Assembly (NCBI RefSeq): GCF_003626735.1
Contig: NZ_RBHX01000001.1
Coordinates: 2,418,001-2,482,000 of the forward strand
From: Microbacterium sp. CGR2
GTDB taxonomy: Bacteria; Actinomycetota; Actinomycetes; Actinomycetales; Microbacteriaceae
Length of the DNA: 64,000 nucleotides
Direction: 5' to 3'
The notes under the pieces are model-generated. The model had not been told where the DNA came from and made no database searches. It was given only the letters and a program-made list of their open reading frames with translations. Position 1 is the stretch's first letter. Every line of letters begins with the position of its first letter. Both the position numbers and the translations under genes were made by a program. Below are positions 1-8,385 of this stretch, piece after piece.

Positions 1-471
1 GCCGCACTGTGGCGGTTCGCGCTGCAACACGATCTCGTCGACGAGGTGACGGCGGACTCCCGGCCCGTGGACGACACGCTGCCGTGGCTGGTCGCCGATC
101 AGCGCGCGGTGACGCAGACCGTGCACGACCACGGCTGGCTGAGGGTCCTCGACGTTCCGGCCGCTCTCACCGCGCGCCGCTACTCGGCGGCGCTCGAGCT
201 CGTGATGCACGTCGAAGATTCCCTCGGGTTCGCGCACGGTGACTGGCGGCTGCGCGTCGACGGCACCGGCTCAGCGACGGTGGAACCGGCTGAAGACGGC
301 GACGCCGATGTCACGCTCGACGTCTCGGCGCTGTCTGCGCTGTACGCCGGTGGAGTGCGGGCGGCGTCGTTGCACGGCGCGGGGAGGATCACCGCGGACG
401 CGCCCGCCGTCGAGGCGCTCGACCGCGCGTTCATCTCGTTCCCCGCTCCGTCTCTCGACATCTGGTACTGA
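1..471 (+). CDS. Eis-like GNAT N-acetyltransferase, C-terminal part
   Basis: The gene is cut by the left edge; 156 codons remain, open from base 1 to a TGA at 469-471. The remaining part resembles the C-terminal half of Eis-type acetyltransferases: a short GNAT-fold tail followed by a sterol-carrier-like domain with the features LRVLDVPAAL, the segment VTLDVSALSALYAGGVRAASL, and a final hydrophobic-aromatic tail ending in WY that in this family serves as the C-terminal carboxylate of the active site. Eis proteins transfer acetyl from acetyl-CoA to amines, including aminoglycosides; the substrate here is unknown. It converges on kgd with a shared hairpin terminator between them. Family assignment is from motif recognition only. 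Confidence 0.75.
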   Translation, partial: AALWRFALQHDLVDEVTADSRPVDDTLPWLVADQRAVTQTVHDHGWLRVLDVPAALTARRYSAALELVMHVEDSLGFAHGDWRLRVDGTGSATVEPAEDGDADVTLDVSALSALYAGGVRAASLHGAGRITADAPAVEALDRAFISFPAPSLDIWY

Positions 472-487
472 ACCGTCTTCACACGAA

Positions 488-521
488 GAGAGGCGCCCGA
501 CCTGTCGGTCGGGCGCCTCTC
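488..521. terminator. Bidirectional terminator between acetyltransferase and kgd
   Basis: A perfect 15-bp inverted repeat (488-502 with 507-521) around a TGTC loop, followed by TTTC on the plus strand. It lies between two converging genes, so it can end both transcripts. Confidence 0.85.
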
Positions 522-549
522 TTTCTCCCTGTGCGGGCCAGGCGACGTA

Positions 550-3500
550 TCAGCCGAGAGTCAGTGCTTCGCGCAGCAGCGCTGCCTGCTCTGCGGCATG
601 CACCTTCGAAGATCCTGTGGCCGGCGACGCCGAGGCCGATCGAGCCACCGTGCGGAAGGACCGGTCGCCGGGAACGTCGGCGAACGCGAGCGCCAAGAAC
701 GGCCAGGCGCCCTGGTTCTCCGGCTCCTCCTGAACCCACACCAGTTCGGCGTTGGGGTAGGAGTCGGTGATCTCCTTGAGTCGGTCGATCGGGGTGGGGT
801 ACAGCTGCTCCAACCGGACCAGCGCGACCGCCGGGTTCGGGTTCTTCTCAAGCTCCGCACGCAGATCCCAGTGCACCTTGCCCGAGTGCACGAGCACGCG
901 CTGCACGCCGGAGCGGTCGAGATCGCGGTGGTCGTCGATCACCGGTTCGAAGCGGCCCTGCGTGAACGCTTCGACCGGGCTCGTGGCACCGCGCAGACGC
1001 AGCATCGCCTTCGGGGTGAAGACGATCAGCGGCTTGCGTGGTCGGGCGTACGCCTGGCGACGAAGCAGATGGAAGTGCGATGCCGGGGTCGACGGCCTGG
1101 CCACGATCATGTTCTCCTGCGCGCACAGCTGCAGGAAGCGCTCGATGCGAGCCGACGAGTGGTCCGGTCCCTGGCCCTCGTAACCGTGGGGGAGCAGCAG
1201 CGTGACGCTGGAATTCTGACCCCACTTCTGCTCGGCGGCCGAGATGTACTCGTCGATGACGGATTGCGCACCGTTGACGAAATCGCCGAACTGTGCCTCC
1301 CACAGCACGAGAGCTTCCGGAGCCTCGACCGAGTAGCCGTATTCGAAGCCGAGGGCAGCGTACTCGCTGAGCAGGGAGTCGTACACGAAGAACCGACCCT
1401 GCGCATCCGACAGGTTGGACAGCGGCAGCCATTCCTGGCCGTTGGCGCGATCGTGCAGGGTGGCGTGGCGCTGCACGAAGGTGCCGCGGCGGGAGTCCTG
1501 TCCGGCGAGTCGCACCGACGTGCCCTCGACGAGCAGCGAACCGAAGGCGAGCAGTTCGCCGAAGCCCCAGTCGATCCCACCGTTGCGGCTCATGTCGTGG
1601 CGCTTCTCGAGCAGCTGCTGGATCTTCGGGTGCACGGAGAAGCCCTCGGGCTTGTTCACGAACGCATCGCCGATGAGCTGGATGACCTCGTTGGGCACGC
1701 CCGTGACATCGGGTGCGCCGACCTGCTCCTCGGGCGGCAGGGTGTCGGGGATCGTCTCGTTCGTGCCGGTCTGGGCTGCGTGCGTTTCGGCGAACGCGAT
1801 CTCCAGACGGTTCTGGAAGTCGGCCTTCGCCTCCTCGTACTCCTGCTCGGTGATGTCGCCACGGCCGACCAGGGACTCGGTGTAGAGCTTTCGGACAGAC
1901 CGCTTCGCCTGGATCAGGTCGGTCATCAGCGGCTGAGTCATCGAGGGGTCGTCGCCCTCGTTGTGGCCGCGTCGGCGGTAGCAGACGAGGTCGATCACGA
2001 CGTCACGGTGGAAGCGCTCACGGTACTCGAACGCCAGCTGCGCGACGTGGATCACGGATTCGGGGTCGTCACCGTTCACGTGGAACACCGGCGCCTGGAT
2101 CGTCTTGGCGACGTCCGTGGAGTACACCGAGGAACGCGCGTCGCTGGGCGTCGTGGTGAAGCCGACCTGGTTGTTGACGACGACGTGGATCGTGCCACCG
2201 GTGCGGTATCCACGCAACTGCGACATCTGCAGCGTCTCGACGACGACGCCCTGACCGGCGAACGCCGCGTCGCCGTGCACCAGGATCGGGAGCCACGCGA
2301 AGGTTCCGATGGGCTTGCGATCCTGCTTGGCGCGGACGATACCCTCGAGCACTCCGTCGACGGTCTCGAGGTGCGAGGGGTTGGCGGCCAGGTAGACGGG
2401 GAGCTCGGACTTGTCGTCGGCGACGAAGGTGCCCTCGGTGCCGAGGTGATACTTCACGTCGCCGGATCCGCGCCGGTTGCCGGGCGTCTGGGTGCCCTCG
2501 AACTCGCGGAACACCTGACCGTACGTCTTGCCGGCGATGTTGGTGAGCACGTTCAGGCGGCCGCGGTGGGCCATGCCGATCGCGGCGCCTTCGAGGCCGG
2601 CGGTCGCTGCGCCCTGCAGGATCTCGTCGAGAAGGGGGATGAGCGACTCACCGCCTTCGAGCGAGAAGCGCTTCTGACCGACGAACTTGGTCTGCAGGAA
2701 CGTCTCGAACGCTTCGGCCTCGTTCAGTTTCCGCAGGACGCGCAGCTGCTCGTCGTGGCCGGGCTTCTGATACTTGACTTCGACCTTCTCCTGGAACCAG
2801 CGGCGCTGCTCCGGGTCCTGGATATGCATGTACTCGATGCCGAGCGTGCGGCAGTAGGAATCGCGGAGGACGCCGAGGATGTCTCGCAGCTTGGCGACGC
2901 GACGACCTCCGAAGCCGCCGGTGACGAACTCCCGATCGAGGTCCCAGAAGGTGAGCCCGTGGCTCTCGATCTCGAGGTCGGGGTGCGAGCGCTGCACGTA
3001 CTCGAGCGGGTCGATGTCAGCCATGAGGTGGCCGCGCACGCGGAACGAGTTGATCAGCTCCTGCACGCGCGACTGCTTGTCGACGCGCTCGGCGAGGTCG
3101 ACGGCGATGTCGGGGTTCCAGCGGATCGGCTGGTAGGGGATGCGCAGCGCCGCGAAGATGTCGTCGTAGAAGCCACGCTGCCCGATGAGCAGTTCATGCA
3201 CCTTCTTGAGGAACTCCCCGGAGCCGGCACCCTGGATCACGCGGTGGTCGTATGTGCTCGTGAGAGTGATGGTCTTGCCGATGGCGAGTTCGTTGAGGGT
3301 CCGCGCGCTCGCGCCCTGGAACTCCGCCGGGTACTCGAGTGCACCGGCGCCGACGATGCAGCCCTGGCCCTTCATCAGACGCGGCACCGAATGCACCGTG
3401 CCGATGCCGCCCGGGTTCGTCAACGAGACGGTCGTTCCCTGGAAGTCGGCCGCCGTCAGCTTGTTGCCGCGAGCGCGGGTGACGAGGTCTTCATAGGCGA

Positions 3501-4218
3501 TGAGGTACTCGCTGAAGCTCATCGTGTCGGCGCGCTTGATGCTCGGCACCATGAGCGCACGGGTGCCGTCGGGCTTGGGCAGGTCGATCGCGATGCCGAG
3601 GTTGACGTGCGCCGGCGCGACGACCGAGGGCTTGCCGTCGATCTCGGCGTAGAACACGTTCTGGCTGCGGAACTCGTCGAGCGTGCGGATGAGCGCCCAG
3701 CCGATGAGGTGGGTGAAGCTGATCTTGCCACCGCGGGTGCGCGCCATGTGGTTGTTGATGACGATCCGATTGTCGATCATCAGCTTGGCGGGCACCGTGC
3801 GCACGCTGGTCGCGGTCGGGACGGTCAGCGACTCGTCCATGTTCGCCGCGAGAGTCTTGGGCAGACCGCGGAGCGGGGTGACCTTGTCTTCCTCGGCGGC
3901 ATCCACGGCTTCCTTCGCCGCAGGCTTGGGTGCCTGGGCGGGAATGGGAGCGGCCGCGGCGGGCTTGGTGGTCGTGCGAGCCACCGGCTGCGATCCGATG
4001 ACGGGGATCGGAGCGGTGACGGGATGCTCGGGCTGCGCGGCCGGTGGTGGAGTGCCTTCGGCCGTATCCGCCTCGGAGTGGTACTTCTCCAGGATGGGCC
4101 ACCACTCCTTGTCGACGGAGTCGCGGTTCACCTTGAACTGCTCGTAGAGCTCTTCGACGAGCCACGAGTTGGCTCCGAACCCCCCGTCGCCGCCGACGCC
4201 GGTCACCTGGTTCGACAC
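550..4218 (-). CDS. kgd: Multifunctional 2-oxoglutarate dehydrogenase E1/E2 (Kgd/OdhA type)
   Basis: A 1222-residue protein, the usual length for actinobacterial Kgd/OdhA. It decarboxylates 2-oxoglutarate with thiamine diphosphate and carries its own E2 succinyltransferase core; it has no lipoyl domain, which other complex members supply. In order: an E1-type N-terminal helix (residues about 20-46), a Pro/Ala-rich linker (50-110), an E2 catalytic core (about 115-345) with catalytic His325 in STYDHRVIQG, then the E1 part with AHRGRLNVL and the diphosphate-binding NGDDPE region followed by RRGHNEGDDP. The GTG start at 4218 is chosen because AGAGGG lies about 9 bases upstream and MSNQVTG matches the family N-terminus; a longer frame runs to 4380 without a ribosome site. 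Monocistronic, divergent from guaB1. Confidence 0.95.
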   Translation of the reverse strand: MSNQVTGVGGDGGFGANSWLVEELYEQFKVNRDSVDKEWWPILEKYHSEADTAEGTPPPAAQPEHPVTAPIPVIGSQPVARTTTKPAAAAPIPAQAPKPAAKEAVDAAEEDKVTPLRGLPKTLAANMDESLTVPTATSVRTVPAKLMIDNRIVINNHMARTRGGKISFTHLIGWALIRTLDEFRSQNVFYAEIDGKPSVVAPAHVNLGIAIDLPKPDGTRALMVPSIKRADTMSFSEYLIAYEDLVTRARGNKLTAADFQGTTVSLTNPGGIGTVHSVPRLMKGQGCIVGAGALEYPAEFQGASARTLNELAIGKTITLTSTYDHRVIQGAGSGEFLKKVHELLIGQRGFYDDIFAALRIPYQPIRWNPDIAVDLAERVDKQSRVQELINSFRVRGHLMADIDPLEYVQRSHPDLEIESHGLTFWDLDREFVTGGFGGRRVAKLRDILGVLRDSYCRTLGIEYMHIQDPEQRRWFQEKVEVKYQKPGHDEQLRVLRKLNEAEAFETFLQTKFVGQKRFSLEGGESLIPLLDEILQGAATAGLEGAAIGMAHRGRLNVLTNIAGKTYGQVFREFEGTQTPGNRRGSGDVKYHLGTEGTFVADDKSELPVYLAANPSHLETVDGVLEGIVRAKQDRKPIGTFAWLPILVHGDAAFAGQGVVVETLQMSQLRGYRTGGTIHVVVNNQVGFTTTPSDARSSVYSTDVAKTIQAPVFHVNGDDPESVIHVAQLAFEYRERFHRDVVIDLVCYRRRGHNEGDDPSMTQPLMTDLIQAKRSVRKLYTESLVGRGDITEQEYEEAKADFQNRLEIAFAETHAAQTGTNETIPDTLPPEEQVGAPDVTGVPNEVIQLIGDAFVNKPEGFSVHPKIQQLLEKRHDMSRNGGIDWGFGELLAFGSLLVEGTSVRLAGQDSRRGTFVQRHATLHDRANGQEWLPLSNLSDAQGRFFVYDSLLSEYAALGFEYGYSVEAPEALVLWEAQFGDFVNGAQSVIDEYISAAEQKWGQNSSVTLLLPHGYEGQGPDHSSARIERFLQLCAQENMIVARPSTPASHFHLLRRQAYARPRKPLIVFTPKAMLRLRGATSPVEAFTQGRFEPVIDDHRDLDRSGVQRVLVHSGKVHWDLRAELEKNPNPAVALVRLEQLYPTPIDRLKEITDSYPNAELVWVQEEPENQGAWPFLALAFADVPGDRSFRTVARSASASPATGSSKVHAAEQAALLREALTLG

Positions 4219-4378
4219 GCTGTATCGCCCTCTTTCATCGCTGAAGCACTCTGGTGCCGACACAGACGCAGGATGCGCTCGGGTCCGCACACTCTCAACC
4301 ATCAAGCCTAACGTGTTTCGCTTCGGTAATCGCCGAAGCCATGCGCCGAGCGCACAGAGATCTGGGTACCGTGGAGAC
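4219..4378. promoter_or_regulatory. Divergent kgd / guaB1 promoter region
   Basis: 160 bases between divergent starts, the longest gene-free stretch in the window. It holds an inverted repeat at 4320-4339 (GCTTCGG, 6-base spacer, CCGAAGC) that could be an operator. No canonical -35/-10 pair for kgd stands out. Confidence 0.4.
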
Positions 4379-4381
4379 ATG
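4367..4381 (+). promoter_or_regulatory. Leaderless promoter of guaB1
   Basis: TACCGT (4367-4372), GGAGAC, then ATG at 4379. The -10-like box ends six bases before the start codon, so transcription would begin at or next to the A of ATG. The GGAG is too close to the start to act as a normal ribosome site. Confidence 0.6.
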
Positions 4382-5833
4382 GAGTTCTCCGGCGCGCATC
4401 CGACTGTCGATCTGACCTATTCGGACGTCTTCCTGGTGCCGCGACGCTCCGCGGTCACCAGCCGCCTGCAGGTGGATCTCGCCCCGCAGGACGGCACTCC
4501 CGCGACCCTGCCGCTGGTCGCTTCGAATATGAACTCCGTGACCGGGCCGCGGCTGGCCGCCGTGATCGCCAGAAGAGGCGGACTCGGCGTGCTCCCGCAG
4601 GACCTTCCGCTGCAGGAGTTGGATGCCGCCATCCGCGACGTGAAGGCGCAGCCGGTCCTGTGGGACACGCCCATCATCCTCCCGCCGGAGGCATCCGTCG
4701 CAGACGCGCTCCGTCTCCTCCCGCCGACCGCGGGCCACGGCATCGTCGTCGCACGCGGACGCGGAACGATCGAGGTCGGTGACATCCTCGGCATCCTGCC
4801 GGCCACGCGCCTCGCCACCGCCCTGCCCGACGCGCAGCTCGGCGATCTCGTCCACACGGGCGTCCCGTCGATCGACGCCGACGACATCGGGTCCGAACGG
4901 CACGCCTTCGATGTCATCACCGACGCCGATGTGGAGATGGTCACGGTCATCCACCACGGACACCTCGTCGGAACCCTGAGCGCCCGCAGCGCTCTGCGCT
5001 CCACGCTCTACCGGCCGGCTCTCGACACCGGCGGTCGACTGGCGGTGGCTGCGGCCGTCGGCATCAACGGCGATGTGGCGGCGAAGGCCAAGGCGCTCGC
5101 TGCGGCCGGTGTCGACGCACTCGTCGTCGACACCGCCCACGGGCACCAGGACGGGATGCTCCACGCGCTGCGCGCCGTATCGGACCTGGGACTCGGTCTG
5201 CCGATCGTCGCAGGCAACATCGTCACGGCTGACGGCGTGCGGGATCTGGTCGACGCCGGCGCGACGATCCTGAAGGTCGGGGTCGGTCCCGGCGCGATGT
5301 GCACCACCCGCATGATGACCGCTGTCGGTCGGCCGCAGTTCTCTGCTGTGCTCGAGACCGCGCAGGCGGCTGCCGAAGCCGGTGCGCACGTCTGGGCGGA
5401 CGGTGGCGTGCGATACCCCCGCGACGTGGCGCTCGCGCTCGCCGCCGGCGCAGCATCCGTCATGGTCGGGTCGTGGTTCGCCGGAACGATCGAGGCGCCG
5501 GGGGAGCTGCAGCGCGAGCCGGACGGCCGTATCTTCAAGGAGTCCTGGGGTATGGCCTCGACCAAGGCCGTGCAGGCGAGGTTCGGTCGACTCGACGCGT
5601 ACGAGCGGGCGCGCAAGGAACTGTTCGCCGAAGGGATCTCATCCTCGAAGATCTACCTCGACCCGCTCCGCCCCGGACTGGAGGATCTGCTCGACATGAT
5701 CACTTCCGGCGTGCGGTCCTCATTCACATACGCCGGGGCTTCCTCTGTGCCGGAGTTCCACGATCGTGCGCTCGTCGGGCTGCAGTCCGCGGCAGGGTAT
5801 GAAGAGGGCAAGGCCCTGCCGGTCAGCTGGTGA
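4379..5833 (+). CDS. guaB1: GuaB1 family IMPDH-like protein (probable GMP reductase)
   Basis: A 484-residue TIM-barrel protein of the IMPDH/GMPR family with an inserted CBS pair (about 95-210). The catalytic loop reads GVGPGAMCTTR with Cys308; the C-T-T-R form is typical of GMP reductases, whereas IMP dehydrogenases usually have C-I-T-R. The mycobacterial GuaB1 has been characterised as a GMP reductase, converting GMP to IMP with NADPH, so that is the likely reaction in purine salvage. The start at 4379 is chosen from the leaderless TACCGT-N6-ATG layout; longer in-frame extension would run into the kgd promoter region. Two CNNM-type genes follow, an order also seen in Mycobacterium (Rv1843c-Rv1841c), which suggests a conserved link. 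Confidence 0.88.
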   Translation: MEFSGAHPTVDLTYSDVFLVPRRSAVTSRLQVDLAPQDGTPATLPLVASNMNSVTGPRLAAVIARRGGLGVLPQDLPLQELDAAIRDVKAQPVLWDTPIILPPEASVADALRLLPPTAGHGIVVARGRGTIEVGDILGILPATRLATALPDAQLGDLVHTGVPSIDADDIGSERHAFDVITDADVEMVTVIHHGHLVGTLSARSALRSTLYRPALDTGGRLAVAAAVGINGDVAAKAKALAAAGVDALVVDTAHGHQDGMLHALRAVSDLGLGLPIVAGNIVTADGVRDLVDAGATILKVGVGPGAMCTTRMMTAVGRPQFSAVLETAQAAAEAGAHVWADGGVRYPRDVALALAAGAASVMVGSWFAGTIEAPGELQREPDGRIFKESWGMASTKAVQARFGRLDAYERARKELFAEGISSSKIYLDPLRPGLEDLLDMITSGVRSSFTYAGASSVPEFHDRALVGLQSAAGYEEGKALPVSW

Positions 5834-5860
5834 CTGAGTCGCACTCACGGCGGCTTTCTG

Positions 5861-5944
5861 TAGAATCATCCGCATAATGGACGACCCTCCCAGTTGTAGA
5901 TTCTCGCCCCACTGTCCGCCCCTCTCATCGGAGGGGAATCACTG
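5861..5944 (+). promoter_or_regulatory. Leader of CNNM operon with SD-sequestering hairpin
   Basis: TAGAAT at 5861-5866 is a good -10 box. The transcribed leader of about 70 bases ends in a hairpin, CCCCTC (5919-5924) with GAGGGG (5931-5936), whose right arm is the Shine-Dalgarno sequence of the next gene. CCCTCC at 5886-5891 could pair with the same GGAGGG, so alternative folds exist. Suggests control of translation; the signal is unknown and I recognise no named riboswitch. Confidence 0.4.
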
Positions 5945-7261
5945 ATGGATTACATCATGTTGGGCGTGGGGCTCCTCCTCACGGTCGGCACGGGACTCTT
6001 CGTCGCAAGCGAGTTCGCGCTGGTCAATCTCGACCGCGCCGACCTCGAAGCGCGCCAGGCGCGCGGCGAATCCCGACTGTCTCTCACCATCAGTGCTCTC
6101 CGGCACACGTCGACTCATCTTTCCTCCGCGCAGCTCGGCATCACGCTGACCACGCTGCTCACCGGTTACACGATGGAACCGGCGCTGTCGAACCTTCTCC
6201 GCCCCACACTCGTAGCCTGGAACATCCCCGAAGCCGCTGTGGCTCCGATCGCGACCGTCGTCGCGATGCTGGTCGCCACCGTGCTGTCGATGATCCTCGG
6301 TGAGTTGGTGCCGAAGAACTTCGCTCTCGCGCTGCCACTGGCGACGGCGAAACTCGTCGTGCCGTTCCAGATCGCCTTCACGACAGTGTTCAAGCCCGCG
6401 GTCGTCGTGCTCAACGGCAGTGCCAACGGCGTGCTTCGCAGTATGGGCATCGAGCCGAAAGAAGAGCTCTCCGGGGCACGCACGGCGGAGGAGCTCTCCT
6501 CGCTCGTCCGGCGGTCGGCGAGTGCCGGCCTTCTCGAAGCCGACACCGCGACACTGCTCGACCGGACGCTGACATTCTCCCGGCTCACCGCTGCCGACGT
6601 GATGACGGCACGACCGAGCATGCACGCGATCGCCGGCGGTGACTCGGCCGATGACGTCATCCAACTCGCGCGTCGCACGGGCCACAGCCGCTTCCCGGTC
6701 TTCGACGACGACCTCGATGACATCACCGGGGTGGTGCACCTGAAGGCGGCGATCTCGGTGCCGCGTGAGCGGCGGACCGAGGTGCCCGTCGGTGCGCTCG
6801 CCACGGAGCCGCTCCGCGTTCCGGAGACCGTGCACATCGACGGCCTGATCGCGGAACTCCGCGCGCGCGGGTATCAGCTCGCCGTCGTCGTCGACGAGTA
6901 CGGCGGAACGGCCGGGCTCGTGACCCTGGAAGACCTGGTCGAAGAGCTCGTCGGCGAAGTGTCCGATGAGCACGACCGCACCAGGGCCGGCGTCGTGCGC
7001 GGTCGGGACGGCATCACGTTCCCGGGCGAGCTGCGGCCCGACGAATTGCGTCGCCGCGCCGGAGTGGTCGTCCCCGAAGGCGACGTGTACGACACCGTCG
7101 CCGGATTCATCATGAGCGTCCTGGAGCGCGTTCCGCGCGTCGGCGATGAGGTGCCGCTGGACAGCGGCACCCTCCACGTGGTCCGGATGGACGGGCGCCG
7201 CGTCGACCGCATCCGCTACGTCCCGAGACCGCACGAACCAGGAGAGGAGGCCTCCCGATGA
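5945..7261 (+). CDS. CNNM/CorC (HlyC) family membrane protein, first copy
   Basis: 438 residues. An N-terminal CNNM (DUF21) transmembrane domain of about four helices (about 1-160) is followed by a CBS pair (about 215-335) with VHLKAA and YGGTAGLVTLEDLVEELVGE, and a C-terminal CorC/HlyC transporter-associated domain ending near LHVVRMDGRRVDRIRYV. The family is implicated in Mg2+/Co2+ handling or efflux at the cytoplasmic membrane; the ion is not shown here. The SD is GAGGGG eight bases upstream. The stop overlaps the next start (ATGA at 7258-7261), so the two CNNM proteins are translationally coupled and may form a heteromer. Confidence 0.88.
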   Translation: MDYIMLGVGLLLTVGTGLFVASEFALVNLDRADLEARQARGESRLSLTISALRHTSTHLSSAQLGITLTTLLTGYTMEPALSNLLRPTLVAWNIPEAAVAPIATVVAMLVATVLSMILGELVPKNFALALPLATAKLVVPFQIAFTTVFKPAVVVLNGSANGVLRSMGIEPKEELSGARTAEELSSLVRRSASAGLLEADTATLLDRTLTFSRLTAADVMTARPSMHAIAGGDSADDVIQLARRTGHSRFPVFDDDLDDITGVVHLKAAISVPRERRTEVPVGALATEPLRVPETVHIDGLIAELRARGYQLAVVVDEYGGTAGLVTLEDLVEELVGEVSDEHDRTRAGVVRGRDGITFPGELRPDELRRRAGVVVPEGDVYDTVAGFIMSVLERVPRVGDEVPLDSGTLHVVRMDGRRVDRIRYVPRPHEPGEEASR

Positions 7262-8319
7262 GCGATTGGGGAGGACTGGCCTGGCTGGTCGTGCTGCTCG
7301 CGGCGAACGCCTTCTTCGTCGGCGCCGAGTTCGCCGTGATCTCGGCGCGACGCTCGCAGATCGAGCCGCGGGCGGAACAGGGTTCTCGCGCGGCGAAGAC
7401 GGCCTTGTACGCGATGGAGCACGCGACGCTGATGCTCGCGACCTCGCAACTCGGCATCACGATCTGCTCCCTGCTGATCCTGAACGTCTCGGAGCCGGCG
7501 ATCCACCACCTGCTGGCCGTGCCGCTGCACGCGTTCGGGTGGTCGGACGGTGTCGTCGACGTCGTCGCGTTCGTGATCGCGCTGTTGATCGTCTCGTTCC
7601 TGCACGTGGTCTTCGGCGAGATGGTGCCGAAGAACCTGGCGTTCTCGGTGCCGGATCGCGCGGTGCTGATCCTCGCGCGACCGCTGGTGTGGGTCTCGCG
7701 GGTGTTCATGCCCGTGATCTGGGTGCTGAACGCGGCGGCGAACGGCGTGCTGCGATTGTTCCGAGTGGAGCCGAAGAACGAGGCGGCCTCGACCTTCACG
7801 CTCGAAGAGGTGGCGACGATCGTGGATCAGTCCCGTCGTGAGGGGCTGCTGAACGACGCAGCGGGGGCTGTCGCAGCCGCCGTGGAGTTCACGGACAAGA
7901 AGGCGCGCGACATCGCGGTACCACTGGGCGACCTGGTCACCTTGCCGCAGACGACGACGCCGGATGCCATCGAGAAAGCTGTCGCTCGCTACGGATTCTC
8001 GCGCTACGTGATCGTGGACGATTCGGGTGCCCCGGTGGGTTACGTCCACCTCAAGGACATCCTGCGGGCGTCCGAAGGTCCGGGATCCGCCACGAAGCTC
8101 GTGGAGCCGGTCCCCGCGAAGCGGATCCACCACATGGTGCCGGTGCAGGAGGACACGGACCTCGAGGACGCCCTGGCTCTCATGCGCCGGGCGGGTCGCC
8201 ATCTCGCCAAGGTGCGCGACGCCGAGGGACGGACGACCGCGGTGCTCTTCCTCGAAGACATCCTGGAGGAGTTGGTCGGCGAGGTGCAGGACGCGACGCG
8301 TCGCATCCGAGGACACTGA
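7258..8319 (+). CDS. CNNM/CorC family membrane protein, second copy
   Basis: 353 residues, paralogous to the preceding gene but shorter. It has the CNNM membrane domain (about 1-165, with FGEMVPKNLAF, the conserved segment also seen as LGELVPKNFAL in the first copy) and a CBS pair (about 205-345) ending FLEDILEELVGEVQDA. It lacks the C-terminal CorC/HlyC domain of the first protein. A 4-base ATGA overlap couples it to that gene, and a strong hairpin terminator follows. The asymmetric pair, one with and one without the C-terminal domain, is the same arrangement known beside guaB1 in mycobacteria. Confidence 0.87.
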   Translation: MSDWGGLAWLVVLLAANAFFVGAEFAVISARRSQIEPRAEQGSRAAKTALYAMEHATLMLATSQLGITICSLLILNVSEPAIHHLLAVPLHAFGWSDGVVDVVAFVIALLIVSFLHVVFGEMVPKNLAFSVPDRAVLILARPLVWVSRVFMPVIWVLNAAANGVLRLFRVEPKNEAASTFTLEEVATIVDQSRREGLLNDAAGAVAAAVEFTDKKARDIAVPLGDLVTLPQTTTPDAIEKAVARYGFSRYVIVDDSGAPVGYVHLKDILRASEGPGSATKLVEPVPAKRIHHMVPVQEDTDLEDALALMRRAGRHLAKVRDAEGRTTAVLFLEDILEELVGEVQDATRRIRGH

Positions 8320-8331
8320 ACCCGCTGAGCA

Positions 8332-8379
8332 GATGCGAGGGCCGCAGATCCGTCACGGATCGGCGGCCCTCTTCGCATC
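8332..8379. terminator. Bidirectional terminator, CNNM operon / namA
   Basis: Long imperfect hairpin: GAGGGCCGC (8337-8345) with GCGGCCCTC (8363-8371), an inner GATCCG/CGGATC stem around TCA, and an outer GATGCG/CGCATC extension. It sits between converging genes. Confidence 0.8.
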
Positions 8380-8385
8380 GTTCGG

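Noticed and set aside
598..4311. Very long open frame antisense to kgd
   Set aside because: High-GC shadow frame; the protein is low-complexity and has no recognisable domain, while the minus strand encodes Kgd.
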